A stretch of 52,490 nt of DNA, from the NCBI GenBank assembly GCA_020073185.1, contig JAIQFT010000044.1:1-52490 (forward strand), given 5' to 3'. This document shows positions 26,611 to 36,591 of this stretch, piece after piece. Each line of letters opens with the position of its first letter. The first letter of the stretch is position 1. Position numbers and translations under genes: made by a program. The stretch comes from Terriglobia bacterium (lineage in GTDB: Bacteria > Acidobacteriota > Terriglobia > Terriglobales > Acidobacteriaceae). Under the pieces are notes generated by a model that searched no databases, was not told the DNA's origin, and was given only the letters and a program-made list of their open reading frames with translations.

Positions 26611-29508
26611 ATGGACGTTAACCAAACTCGATTCCATCTTGTGTACGGAAAGGCGGACTGGCATGCGCAAGTCTCCGGTTCGCCGGCTGATTCTCCGCCG
26701 CAAGAACCGTCCCTCGATTGGAACGACGCCGATGCGACACTCAGCCTGCACCAGGAGCTGTTCATATTTCCGAAACCCAGCGGGCAGAGCCCGCTCACTC
26801 CGGACCAACGCCGCGGCGCCGGACGCGACCGCTACGGTAACTGGTATTGGATTGGCGACGGCGGCAAGGACCTCTGGTTCCTCGGTGCTTCGAAAAACAC
26901 TGCTGAGCATTTCTGGTCCGCCGCCAACCTGGCACCTACTTGTACCGCAAGCGACGATCCTTTTACGCCCGCGCAGAGTTCTGGGATCTCCGATCTGGCA
27001 TTTTGTGGGTTGGCTGTTACTCGGGACCACTATCTCGTGGTGGGGCTTACACAGCCAAAGGGATTGCTAATTTTCGATCTACATGGCGGTGGCGCGCCAC
27101 TCGAGTATCTGTGGCCGGCGAGCGTTGCGTTCTCGCCGTTTGATATGGCTCCAGCTCGGGATGGCGGCGTTTGGATTCTGGATCGTATCAACAAGGTTTA
27201 CTGGAGTCTCGATCGCTACCTGCGCGTGCAAGCACAAATCGTAAGCAGTTCGAATCCGGAGGCTAACAACGATTTTGTACCTGTCAGCGGAAAGCTCCGG
27301 CCGGAGCAAGTGCAATGTTACTCCCGGCAGATTACGGCAAGTCTGGCGATATCGCTGGCGCCGTTGGCTGATCCCATCGCGATTGAAGCGCTGCCGGATG
27401 GAAGCGTAATGATCTTAGACAATTTTCCGGGAAGTTCTTTCTCGGCTGTCTATCAGTATTACTTTGGCTCACAGACCGCCCCGCCCTTGTCGCTGAATCA
27501 TATTCTGGCAGCGTTCGTACCCACACAAGCTAACGGCACTCCACAATCGGATTCGGTGCGCGGACACGATATTGCCTTCGTGCCCAATCCGGACTCCGGG
27601 CAAACATCGCCCGGCACCCTCTTCATTGCCGGGATTGATGGTGAGCAGGTGTTTGCGTTTCGTCTCAAGGCGCAGCCAGAGAACAATTGGCTCCAACCTC
27701 TACCGCGCTATCTTCCCATGCGGCGCTTTAGTGGGAAGGCAATCGTTGCCGCCGCGGCCGAGGTTTACTACGACTTTGAAGAGCGCTGGTGGCCACTCGT
27801 CGAGCAGCCGCGCTCGCGTTACAAGCCGGAAGCGGAATTGCAGCTTCCGTTGGCTCAAGCTACTGCCAGCCCCGACGAAGAGACCGCCTTTGACGGCAAG
27901 CAACTGGGATGTATCTGGCACCGGCTACTTCTGGACGCGTGTATCCCGCCCGGAGCACGGGTCAGCATTCAGAGTCGCGCGGCGGACCAAAGGTCCCTGC
28001 TGCCCGCCGTTCCTTGGCAGCAGGAGCCCAATCCTTACCTGCGCAGCGATGGCTCCGAGCTGCCTTTCTATGACTCACCGCTTTCCGGGCCGGCCGATCG
28101 GGTAGGGACCTGGGAGTTGCTGTTCCAGAATGCGCGCGGCCGCTATTTGCAGTTGAAACTCACGTTGCAGGGAACCGGCCGCAACACGCCGCGCTTGCAC
28201 GCCTTGCGGATCTGGTATCCGCGATTCTCGTATCTGCGGCAATACTTGCCCGCAGTGTATCGCGATGATGCCGCTTCCTCCTCGTTTCTCGATCGCTACT
28301 TAGCCAATATCGAAGGCTTCTACACCGTGCTGGAGGGCAAGATTGAACAAGTACAAACCTTGTTCGACACCAGGACTGTCCCGGCAGAGTATCTGGATTG
28401 GCTGGCGAGTTGGGTTGGACTGTCGCTTGATTTGGGATGGAGCGAAAGCACGCGCCGTCTCGTGCTTTCCCATGCTCCACAAATGTTTTTCCAGCGCGGC
28501 ACCCTCGCTGGCATGGTGCGCGCTATCCGGCTGGGCCTGGATGCCTGTCCTGATGAGTCGCTCTTTCAAAACTCCAGTTGTGCCAACCAGGCATGCGGAA
28601 CAAACCATCGAAGCTCATTTTCGGTGAGGGTGGTAGAGCGGTTTACTGCGCGCAATGCGGCCGGGGTGGTTTATGGTGATCCCACCGACGTTCTCGGCCC
28701 CGGCTCGACAACCGCTGCCTCCTCGTGGACACCAGCTCAGGGAGCAGCTCCGTTGCACACGCTGTTTCGGGAGTACCTAAGAGCCAGCTATTCTTCCATC
28801 GCCAGTCTGAATGCCGCCTGGGGCTCAACTTATTCGTCTTTTGACGATACGGAACTGATTTTGCCGCCGGTGAGGCCACCGCAAAAAAATCAGGCGGCCG
28901 ACTGGAGACGGTTCCTTCGCGAAGCTCTGGGCTTCACTTACGCTGCCGTAACCAATGCTGATTTGCGGGCGTATCGGGATTTCCTCGGAAGGCAGTACGC
29001 GCACATCGGCGACCTGAATAATACCTACGGTCTCGCAGGCACGGCTGCGCTTGCAGATTTTGATCAAGTCCAGTTGCCCGGCACGTTGCCTGCCGGCGGG
29101 AGAAAACTGCGGGACTGGATTCAGTTCGTATCGGTGGTTCTTCCTACCGCACGGAATGCGCACCGCTTCACGGTGCTGGTGCCGGTCACACCCAGCGACG
29201 ATCCCCAAACCCAGTTGACCAAACTGGGCATCGCCGAGCGCATCGCGGAAATCGAGAAACCCGCCCACACCGATTTTGATACCCGGCTGTACTGGGGCAT
29301 GTTCCGGGTAGGCGAAGCGCGGGTGGGCTTGGACACGCTGCTCGGCCAGGGGAGCCGGTCGGTCGCCATCGTTTTGGGAAGGGACTATCTCGCGGGCGGA
29401 CACCTGGCTTGGGTAGAACCCTGGAATCTGTCTGACCGGGAGACGATCGGACGAAGCAAGACGGTCCAGCCGTGCTGTGGGCACAGACCGCAAGAGAGGT
29501 GCACATGA
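26611..29508 (+). CDS. Beta-propeller fused to gpI-like baseplate protein (Pvc12-like)
   Basis: This 965-residue protein joins two parts. Residues 1–460 are predicted beta-propeller-like, with repeated GGVWILD and DGSVMILD strand motifs. Residues about 540–660 match the tail protein I family: YLPAVYRDD, FLDRYLANIEGFYTVLEGKI and WLASWVGLSLDLGWSE, then MVRAIRLGLD. After a Cys-containing loop, two related units (near 725–760 and 790–825) share a FL...Y..I..LN..yG pattern and end in LP, like motifs in GH42-type proteins. gpI-family proteins connect the baseplate to fibres. The propeller may be an outer receptor-facing domain. The stop overlaps the next start in ATGA form. Confidence 0.88.
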   Translation: MDVNQTRFHLVYGKADWHAQVSGSPADSPPQEPSLDWNDADATLSLHQELFIFPKPSGQSPLTPDQRRGAGRDRYGNWYWIGDGGKDLWFLGASKNTAEHFWSAANLAPTCTASDDPFTPAQSSGISDLAFCGLAVTRDHYLVVGLTQPKGLLIFDLHGGGAPLEYLWPASVAFSPFDMAPARDGGVWILDRINKVYWSLDRYLRVQAQIVSSSNPEANNDFVPVSGKLRPEQVQCYSRQITASLAISLAPLADPIAIEALPDGSVMILDNFPGSSFSAVYQYYFGSQTAPPLSLNHILAAFVPTQANGTPQSDSVRGHDIAFVPNPDSGQTSPGTLFIAGIDGEQVFAFRLKAQPENNWLQPLPRYLPMRRFSGKAIVAAAAEVYYDFEERWWPLVEQPRSRYKPEAELQLPLAQATASPDEETAFDGKQLGCIWHRLLLDACIPPGARVSIQSRAADQRSLLPAVPWQQEPNPYLRSDGSELPFYDSPLSGPADRVGTWELLFQNARGRYLQLKLTLQGTGRNTPRLHALRIWYPRFSYLRQYLPAVYRDDAASSSFLDRYLANIEGFYTVLEGKIEQVQTLFDTRTVPAEYLDWLASWVGLSLDLGWSESTRRLVLSHAPQMFFQRGTLAGMVRAIRLGLDACPDESLFQNSSCANQACGTNHRSSFSVRVVERFTARNAAGVVYGDPTDVLGPGSTTAASSWTPAQGAAPLHTLFREYLRASYSSIASLNAAWGSTYSSFDDTELILPPVRPPQKNQAADWRRFLREALGFTYAAVTNADLRAYRDFLGRQYAHIGDLNNTYGLAGTAALADFDQVQLPGTLPAGGRKLRDWIQFVSVVLPTARNAHRFTVLVPVTPSDDPQTQLTKLGIAERIAEIEKPAHTDFDTRLYWGMFRVGEARVGLDTLLGQGSRSVAIVLGRDYLAGGHLAWVEPWNLSDRETIGRSKTVQPCCGHRPQERCT

Positions 29509-30917
29509 GCGTATTCCAGACGGTAACGCCCACAACCCAGAGCTTGGATCCTTTGAAGCGGGTGAACTATACGTTTGGTTTAGTGCTCGGCGTGGATGAA
29601 TTTCGCCAAGAGCAAACCTACGTGATCGAGAAGGACCGTTCGCAATATCGGCTCGCGCATGGCTATGGCACGATCTGCGGCCTGCGCGTTCGTGTCGTCG
29701 ACGGAGTCAATCTGGAAGTGAGGGTAGCGCCTGGAGTCGCCATCAACCCTCAGGGCCAGGAAATCCACGTTCAAAAGGAGATGTGCGCAAAGCTGAACGA
29801 TTGGCTCACCAATAATAAAGATGCGTTACAAGCCCTTTTCGGAACGCCTCCGACCAGCCTTTCTCTTTGCGTGGTTCTCTGCTATCGCGAATGCCAGACC
29901 GACAGCGTACCAGTGCCAGGTGAGCCTTGCCGCACGCAGCAAGACACCATGGCGGCATCGCGCATCGCCGAGTCCTTCCAACTCAAGCTCTGCGTGGATT
30001 GGGAGGCACTGGTCACTTCGCCTCCGGGCTCTCCCGCCGTGGATCCGGCGCTTGCGAATCGTCTTTGCTACCGGCCGCCACAAGTGGAAGAGGACCACAT
30101 CCGTGAATTTGGAGAGTTGCTGCAAAGGATCCGAATCACGGACGCGGCCGTGGACTTTATCGGCAAGCAACAATTGGAAGATCTGGTTCGTCAGTTGCGC
30201 ACGCCGACAGGGTCGCTTCCGCTGGCTTCGCCGGCGCTCTCCTCGCCACCTTGGGCCGGGCCCGCGCTTTATCTTCATCCGCACGATGCGCGCGAATTTC
30301 TGCGCGCGGCTTTTTTGGTCTGGGTCACCGAGGTACGGCCGACCCTGGAAGCCCAGGCGGAGCCCTGCGCCGGTCAGGCTTCGAGCGAGCAATGTGTGCT
30401 CCTGGCGGAACTGAATCTCTCTGTGAATGGCAGTTGGCAGGTGACGGGCGCAGTCACCATTGACGAATCCCGCCGGCCTTTCCTGATTCAAAGCCGTCTC
30501 CTGCAGGAATCCCTGCTATGCGGAGGTGCGGGAACCGGCGGTGGTTTCAGCGCAGGTTCCGTTGTTGCCGCCGGCACCTACCTGATCACTGCAGGCGGCG
30601 CGATTGCGTTCGGTCCAACCTACAACGAGTTGACAGCGGTCCACCAGGCGGGCAGTCCGGACGATGGGCTCTACCTGCTCCATTGGAGTGGGTCGCCAGC
30701 TTATGTCAATCCTGAAACCGCTTCGCCCGCAACTCATACCTATCTGGTGAACGGCACCGCCATGGCGAAATCGGTGCCCAAGGCGGTCCCCCTGGCGTTT
30801 GAAGTTCTCGCCTTTCAAGATGACGGGATTCTGGTGCGGGTCGTCGACGCCCTGGGCAATGCCACGGCCGCCGGGTTCATGGTTGAGATCAAGGCAATTG
30901 GCATGGCGGGATTGTGA
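29505..30917 (+). CDS. eCIS-associated baseplate/fibre-type protein A
   Basis: This 470-residue protein has an N-terminal domain with NYTFGLVLGVDEFRQEQTYV, then GYGTICGLRVRV and VAPGVAINPQGQEI. The next gene has the same order of motifs, so the two are paralogues. The middle is rich in Cys (about residues 105–145), and residues from about 330 on include a Gly-rich stretch and a beta-strand-rich end. ATG 29505 follows GAGAGGT and overlaps the previous stop by 4 bases. The family is not one I can name. The position after the gpI-like gene and the beta-rich architecture suit a fibre attachment or baseplate decoration role. Confidence 0.75.
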   Translation: MSVFQTVTPTTQSLDPLKRVNYTFGLVLGVDEFRQEQTYVIEKDRSQYRLAHGYGTICGLRVRVVDGVNLEVRVAPGVAINPQGQEIHVQKEMCAKLNDWLTNNKDALQALFGTPPTSLSLCVVLCYRECQTDSVPVPGEPCRTQQDTMAASRIAESFQLKLCVDWEALVTSPPGSPAVDPALANRLCYRPPQVEEDHIREFGELLQRIRITDAAVDFIGKQQLEDLVRQLRTPTGSLPLASPALSSPPWAGPALYLHPHDAREFLRAAFLVWVTEVRPTLEAQAEPCAGQASSEQCVLLAELNLSVNGSWQVTGAVTIDESRRPFLIQSRLLQESLLCGGAGTGGGFSAGSVVAAGTYLITAGGAIAFGPTYNELTAVHQAGSPDDGLYLLHWSGSPAYVNPETASPATHTYLVNGTAMAKSVPKAVPLAFEVLAFQDDGILVRVVDALGNATAAGFMVEIKAIGMAGL

Positions 30918-30953
30918 GGCTTGAAGCAGCGCGATGAAAGCTGGGAGTGAACA

Positions 30954-32351
30954 ATGAGCCTGGTTGATATTCTGGAGCCAGTCCTTAGTGGCGGCATTCG
31001 CAATACCAATTTCTTCAACGGCCGGATTCTGGCCGCCGAAGATCTTACGGACTTCCAGACCGCAAACGCGCGTCAGCACCAGCAACTCGCACGCGCGATC
31101 GGCGATGGTGTCGCTTACGGACTGCAGGTAAGGGTCACCAGTTCAAGCGCAACTCAATCGGTTCTGCACGTGACCCAGGGCCTTGCGCTCAACCGCAAAG
31201 GACAGGCTGTGGCTCTCCCTGCGGACGTCGACCTTGCGTTGGTTCCCCAGGCCGAGGTGGAGGATGCCGAAGCCGGCCTGTTTGCGGTCTGCCAGCCGCC
31301 ACAGATCCCCATACTGACGAATCCCGGTCTGTATGTGCTTACGCTGATGCCCGCGTCCCAACTCTCCAAGGAAAGCGCACCCAAGACCGAGGTTTTCGAC
31401 GACGGCGCTGCCACCACCTGCGGCAGCCGTTATGTGGACGAAGGAGCAAAGTTCAGAACGGTGGCGCTCGATTTGGGGACGTCGCCCGATCCCAACTCGC
31501 TGGCTGGGCAGGCGCTGAACTTGGCTACGCAACTGGACTTGCTGAGGACCCAGCTCGCTAAGACGTCGGGTGCAGCCGCGGACAATCTGCGGGCTCAGAT
31601 CGCACCGCGGATGTCGAGATTCCGCAACTGTGCTGCTCACCTCTGCTTTGGCACGGAGCAGTTCGCCAACTTCCCCGCGAATCCGTTTGGACGCTCGAAT
31701 GGCAGCTCACTTTTCGACGAATACGGAGCGATTGATCATTTGCACGATCTGGCCAAGCTCACCGATTGCGAGGTGCCGCTGGCGCTTCTCTACTGGACCA
31801 ATACCGGGCTGCAATTCGTGGACATGTGGTCCGTACGACGGCCGGTATTTCCGCCAACTGCTTCCGACGCGTGGGCGCCCCTCGCAGGACGTCGTCGCGC
31901 GGTGGAAGGGTTGGCGATGTTCTTACAGTTCCAGTGCCACTTGGCGGGGTTACTGACGGCGATCAAGAGCGCATCCGCGCTGGCCTCGGTGGTTGCCGCG
32001 GACTACTTCGCATACTTACCGGCGACCGGATTCATTCCGGTTGGTGGCGCCAAGTCTTCTATCGGCCTCGATTACCAACGATTCTTCCAGGGTCACACTT
32101 ACCGCGACCCGGTCTTTATTGAAGGAGCCAAGCTCGAAACCTTGGTGCACACTTCGCTGCTTCTGCCACCTATCAATCTAGGGAGCGGGGAGATGTTTTG
32201 GCTCTACCGGCTCAGGGAAAACATGCAGGCTGTTGCTGGCGCGACCATCAACCTGCCGCAGCCTTGCTTGATCTTCGCCAATGGCCATATTCGATATGAG
32301 GGGAATGCCCAGTACGACCTGAACTATTGGGATTATGCGAACTACGCATAG
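30954..32351 (+). CDS. eCIS-associated baseplate/fibre-type protein B
   Basis: This 465-residue paralogue of the previous gene opens with NTNFFNGRILAAEDLTDFQ, then helical QHQQLARAIGDGVAYGLQVRV and LHVTQGLALNRKGQAV, giving the same helix-strand-strand order as protein A. The remainder is mixed alpha/beta and distinct from A, with a helix pair near 185–220. GGGAG precedes ATG 30954. The duplication and location after the gpI gene suggest two related subunits that dock to the same baseplate interface, one perhaps carrying a different outward domain. Confidence 0.75.
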   Translation: MSLVDILEPVLSGGIRNTNFFNGRILAAEDLTDFQTANARQHQQLARAIGDGVAYGLQVRVTSSSATQSVLHVTQGLALNRKGQAVALPADVDLALVPQAEVEDAEAGLFAVCQPPQIPILTNPGLYVLTLMPASQLSKESAPKTEVFDDGAATTCGSRYVDEGAKFRTVALDLGTSPDPNSLAGQALNLATQLDLLRTQLAKTSGAAADNLRAQIAPRMSRFRNCAAHLCFGTEQFANFPANPFGRSNGSSLFDEYGAIDHLHDLAKLTDCEVPLALLYWTNTGLQFVDMWSVRRPVFPPTASDAWAPLAGRRRAVEGLAMFLQFQCHLAGLLTAIKSASALASVVAADYFAYLPATGFIPVGGAKSSIGLDYQRFFQGHTYRDPVFIEGAKLETLVHTSLLLPPINLGSGEMFWLYRLRENMQAVAGATINLPQPCLIFANGHIRYEGNAQYDLNYWDYANYA

Positions 32352-32389
32352 CGACGTTTTGCACTGCCACCGCAGGAGGGAGCACGAAC

Positions 32390-33583
32390 ATGGCACCAAT
32401 AGCTAACCATGTGAAGCAGGGCGATCTGATTCTTTCCAGCCTGATCAATCTTGTGCTCGACAAGATCAGCTCCATTGACGACCGGGTCTCCGCCTTGGAA
32501 GGAGGGATCAGCTCTTCCAGTGGGGCGGTCGTGATCACCGGACTTTCCCCAGCCGGTCCGATCCAGGTTGGTCAAACGCTTACCGTTTCCGGACGGAATT
32601 TCGGGTTCTCCATTGGCGCTCAGCAGGTGTTCATTGACACAGTTCAGGTGAACGCATTCCAGGCAGGATCGAGCGATCAACAACTGGTTTTCATAATCCC
32701 CACGACTATCGCGGACGTCCCGGCTCAGGGCAGGTCCGCCACACTCTCGATTGGCAATGGCATCCTGCCCCCAGCCAAGCAGACCATTTTCCTCTTGCCG
32801 GCGTTCACCCTCACGGGAGGGGTGGATGTTAACTATGTGGGCCCGATTACAGGCTCCATTACGCCCGGTCAAGCAGCCACTTTTCAGTTCACGCTTAAGT
32901 CGCAGGCCAGCCTCAACGCCACGTTCGCCATTTCGCCGGTGGTCACAGGACCCCCAAACGCAGCCGCCTTTAACGCCAATCTTCAAGTGCTGGACGAGAA
33001 CAAGGCGGTCAATACAGCAAAGACGGTCCAGCTCTTTGCCGGCCAGCAGAAAACGTTCTATGTCAGTATCAATCCTGTTCCTTTAGGGTCCAGCGGTTCA
33101 TTCGCTTTGGCGGTCAACGCTTCCGCGGGAACCGTAGCAGGGAGCTCGGGCTCCCAGACATTGACTGTGGGGCAGGCGGGTCCGACGCCCGATACCACCA
33201 TAACTTTGAATTTCTCCAGCGCCATTTTCCTGCCTGCTGGGAATGGCTCAGCCACCCCAAGTCAGCTCCAACTCAAATCCGGCGCTCAAGCGAAGCTGTC
33301 GTTCCAAACCGTCTTTACCGTAGCTGGAACTTACGATGTCACGGCTGTGGTGACGTCCGGAACCAACTGGTCAGCCGGCTTGTTCGCTCAAACCACGGTG
33401 ACACCGGTTGTGATCACTGCTGCCGATCTGAACAACGCCAGTAATGCTGCCAACCGCTTACTGGATTTTCTGGTTGCGCCCAACGCCGGCGCTAGTGCGT
33501 CGGGGAAGATCGAATTCCGAGTCAAGAATCAGGCAGTCAGCACGCAGCGCGCCTACTCCATGGATCTCGTGCTCATGCCCTAG
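32390..33583 (+). CDS. IPT/TIG-domain beta-sandwich protein, possible fibre
   Basis: This 397-residue protein starts with a short amphipathic helix (about residues 8–37, LILSSLINLVLDKISSIDD), which could trimerise as a coiled coil. An IPT/TIG-type immunoglobulin-like domain follows (about 45–135: VVITGLSPAGPIQVGQTLTV and FIIPTTI). Two or three further beta-sandwich units complete it, rich in Thr, Ser, Val and Ala with almost no Cys. There is no signal peptide. GGAGGG lies about 10 bases before ATG 32390. Length, a helix plus stacked Ig-like domains, and gene order after the fibre-type paralogues fit a short fibre. Target binding is not shown. Confidence 0.75.
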   Translation: MAPIANHVKQGDLILSSLINLVLDKISSIDDRVSALEGGISSSSGAVVITGLSPAGPIQVGQTLTVSGRNFGFSIGAQQVFIDTVQVNAFQAGSSDQQLVFIIPTTIADVPAQGRSATLSIGNGILPPAKQTIFLLPAFTLTGGVDVNYVGPITGSITPGQAATFQFTLKSQASLNATFAISPVVTGPPNAAAFNANLQVLDENKAVNTAKTVQLFAGQQKTFYVSINPVPLGSSGSFALAVNASAGTVAGSSGSQTLTVGQAGPTPDTTITLNFSSAIFLPAGNGSATPSQLQLKSGAQAKLSFQTVFTVAGTYDVTAVVTSGTNWSAGLFAQTTVTPVVITAADLNNASNAANRLLDFLVAPNAGASASGKIEFRVKNQAVSTQRAYSMDLVLMP

Positions 33584-33651
33584 GTGGGGACGCAAACTTC
33601 AGGCACAAAACGTTTGCATTGTGAATCTCGGCAAAAGAAGGGAGAACGTAC

Positions 33652-35719
33652 ATGCAGCCCAAATCTGAGCCTCACGGTTTTCTGTGTCTAGGCGGGCAGA
33701 GTCGAAGACTACATGAATGGCGGTTTTTACTTGCATTCACGGTGGTTTTGTTTGTTGCTGGTCTTGCAATTTCCGCGACCGCACAAGTGGCGTGTATTCC
33801 TCCGCCTACCGATCGCGTGCCCGGACTACCGGGACCCCCAGATTGGATTGGTACTTTCAATCCTCCCGTCAAGACTGGACTTGATGACCCTCGCTGGGAT
33901 GGGGCGGGCGGCTTCACCTGGGCCAATGGTACATCCGGGGACACGGCCAGGTTTCAGGCTATCAGAGCCGGAGGCAAGTTGTTTCTGTCTTGGCTGGTTA
34001 AGCTCCCACCCCAGACTCCTGCTGCCGCCAACGTCGTCTATGTGGGGTTCACCCAGGCCGGTGGGGCAACACCTGCAAGCTTTGCCATGACTATCAACCT
34101 GCACAGCACAACTCCATCCTCGAACACTACGGACTACGATCTGAATGCTTATTCTGTGGGTCCGACCGGGGTTCCAGCACCGTTGGGTGGAAGTATCCCA
34201 TCGTGGATGAACAACACCAGAGTGTGGATCACCAATGGCGACTTCGCAGTACAGACTATCGTGCCGATCAGCACCGCCGGTATCAACAGCGGACTAAACC
34301 TCGGAACGAATTTCAACATGTGGTTTGAGATGCAAGAAGCTCTGCCACCCGCAACCCCGGCAACGGTCTGGAACGCCATTTTTCCGGATGGCCGAGGAGG
34401 AACACCCGTAGCTACCGATGTAGTCGCTTTCTTGCAATTCCCGCCACCCAGCAGTTGGGCGCAGTTTCACCAGTCTTCGGGACCAGGGGACCCTGCCTGC
34501 ACCTTGGCAGGTATTTCGATTGATGGAGACCACATCGGAACCACCAATTCCCCGATTTCCAAGATACTTTTCAAAGCTGCAGGGTCACCCAATCCGCCAC
34601 CGGTCAACACATTCTTCGCGAGTCCGAAAAATGGTATGGCTACAGCAATTCCAGCGGGTGGCATCACCGCCACGTTTCGAATCGCCGACTGGGGTAGCAC
34701 ATATGATCCGAACGCTCCATGGAAAACCATTCCGGGCGGACAGGATGTTCCCAGTACGGCTGTCATCAATCCTGGCGATACCGCCGCGCAAAACAACATT
34801 AACTTCAACTGGACGGTACAGGACATTGGAGCTGACCATTGGCTGACCGATTTTCAAAGTGGCAAAGAGCCGGATCAGTGCATGCTCGTCGAGCTCGCTG
34901 GCGGGACATTATCGACCTGGCAGGCAAGTCATGTGTATGCTTTGAACGCCACGATTGTTGACCCGAAAGGAAATCTGCAGCGAGTAACTACGGCTGGAGC
35001 GTCTGGCGGAGTGCAGCCCCCATTCAATGTTACGGCAGGCCTCACTACGCCGGATAACGGCGTGACGTGGACCAACGCAGGACCAGCTATAGGACCTGGA
35101 TTAACTTTCCTGAACAACAGCGTGTTGAGGAACATGGATTTCGTCCCAGCCTCCGAGTTCAACCGTGACGCAACCATCGACATCCAGGGTTTGGCGCCGC
35201 TCAGTGGCAACCCTCGTGATGTTTATTTGTACGTTGTTTCTCGAAACATGCCGTCCATCGTTGATGTGGTTTGGAAGGACGCGTTCAACAAGTTGTTGGG
35301 AGCGCCTGCCGATAGAAACGACCAAAAAACGCAAGCGATCCTTCACAGGATGTCCTTTGGCCAACTCCAGGACACCGTTCCTTCTTACCGCGGGCAAGAA
35401 AGTCACCATCAGCGGCAAAGACTATCTCATTGTCCATCCACAAAGCGGCTTTGGTTACTATGTTGTGCCTCACGCGGATGTGGCCGGGTGGGTAAGCACG
35501 CTGCAGGGGGCACAACAAATCGCCAACAATTTGTACCGTGTTGCGGTTCCCAACAATGGCAAAGCCAAAGTCTCCAACAAGATCGCTGCTTTAGGACAGG
35601 TCAAGAAGGACTGTTTTGGTCACGTTGTCTCTGGCGGAGCGCTCGTGTTCTTTTCAGGGGTGTTTGCCATCGGGCTCCTCATTTACCGCCCCAAAGGGAG
35701 GACCAGGAGGCAACAATAG
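33652..35719 (+). CDS. Exported, C-terminally anchored protein with frameshift near 35.38 kb
   Basis: The N-terminus has a basic region and a hydrophobic signal segment (about residues 25–44, LLAFTVVLFVAGLAISATAQ), so the product is exported. Residues 60–200 resemble a carbohydrate-binding or beta-sandwich surface domain (LDDPRWDGAGGFTWANG, then LFLSWLVKLPP). Around 35376–35390 the good coding pattern moves to the +1 frame: GKKVTISGKDYLIVHP, GFGYYVVPHADV, and a final membrane helix (VVSGGALVFFSGVFAIGLLIY) ending in basic residues at TAG 35719. The original frame runs on to 35769, but there it reads as Cys/Arg-rich noise. A one-base insertion or sequencing error is likely. Next to the Lgt-like gene, it may be a surface partner of the system. 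Confidence 0.65.
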
Positions 35720-35720
35720 C

Positions 35721-36557
35721 ATGTCGCCGGCGGAACAATCTTTGGTCTTCGCGATGCCGTGGTACCTGACGAGCCTTAGCGTAGAGCTTGTCTGGTCCGC
35801 GGCGCTGCTTGTCGCGCTCGCCTGTGCTTTGCTGTCTGCCCGGAGATCGGGCCTTGACCCGCGCGATGTGTACTGGGCCAGTGTGCTGGGTCTATTGTTC
35901 GGGGTTTGGGGCGGCCATCTGCTCGGGATAGTTTACTACGGCACGGACGGTCGCCCATGGGCTTGGATTCGCTTCTGGTCGGGAGGTCAAGCCCAATATG
36001 GAGGTCTCATCACCGGGGCTTTGGCTACCGCCCTCTTCCTCAAGGCCCGCAGGCTGCGATTCCTTTCTTTTGCCGACGCCATGGCGCCGGCCGTGGCGCT
36101 CGGCATTGCTGTCGGTCGCATTGGTTGTTTTCTGAATGGCGACGATTTCGGCACTGTCTCGCATCTGCCATGGGCGGTGCGATTTCCAGCCGGGACAGAA
36201 GCCTATGCGGACCAGTTCGTTCGTGGCTGGGTCACATCGGCAGACCAATGGTCGTTGCCGGTTCATCCCGTCCAGCTTTATTGCACGGTTTTCTGGCTGG
36301 CTCTGGCATTTGCGCTGGCACGGTGGTGGCCCGCTCAACGTGGGCTGCGATTTGGCGCCTTTCTGATTGCTCACGGCAGCGGCCGAATGCTGGAACAACT
36401 TTTTCGCGGCGATTTCCGGCCTGCACTCGGCCCGCTGTCCCTTACGCAAGTGATCAGCGTGGGGCTCATTTTCGTCGGCGCGTGCATTTGGTTGAGACAA
36501 CGGGGGACCGTAAAAGCGGAGGGGAAAGAGTCGCGCGTCTTGTTGCCGAGCACCTAA
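35721..36557 (+). CDS. lgt-like: Lgt-like prolipoprotein diacylglyceryl transferase
   Basis: This 278-residue membrane protein of about seven helices matches the Lgt family, which transfers diacylglyceryl from phosphatidylglycerol to the Cys of prolipoproteins. Seen are GGQAQYGGLITG, the signature VGRIGCFLNGDDFG with the key Arg, and the C-terminal GSGRMLEQLFRGDF with Arg and Glu, then LSLTQVISV. In the E. coli enzyme the first motif has His where Tyr is seen here, and the Asn after Arg-X-Gly is Cys here; both changes occur in Lgt relatives. AGGAGG lies about 10 bases before ATG 35721, just after the previous stop. It is unexpected in a contractile-particle locus and may serve a dedicated lipoprotein. 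Confidence 0.88.
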   Translation: MSPAEQSLVFAMPWYLTSLSVELVWSAALLVALACALLSARRSGLDPRDVYWASVLGLLFGVWGGHLLGIVYYGTDGRPWAWIRFWSGGQAQYGGLITGALATALFLKARRLRFLSFADAMAPAVALGIAVGRIGCFLNGDDFGTVSHLPWAVRFPAGTEAYADQFVRGWVTSADQWSLPVHPVQLYCTVFWLALAFALARWWPAQRGLRFGAFLIAHGSGRMLEQLFRGDFRPALGPLSLTQVISVGLIFVGACIWLRQRGTVKAEGKESRVLLPST

Positions 36558-36591
36558 TAACCTCAGCTAAAACGTCAAGGAACGGAAGCTA

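Noticed and set aside
33590-33625. GCAAAC/GTTTGC inverted repeat and GGCAC-like promoter before the exported protein
   Set aside because: The loop is long, the stem only 6 bp, and the GG to GC distance is wrong for sigma-54.
35390-35769. Continuation of the exported-protein frame to 35769
   Set aside because: The translation becomes Cys/Arg/Gln-rich noise and overlaps the Lgt-like start, while the +1 frame gives a sensible domain and membrane anchor.
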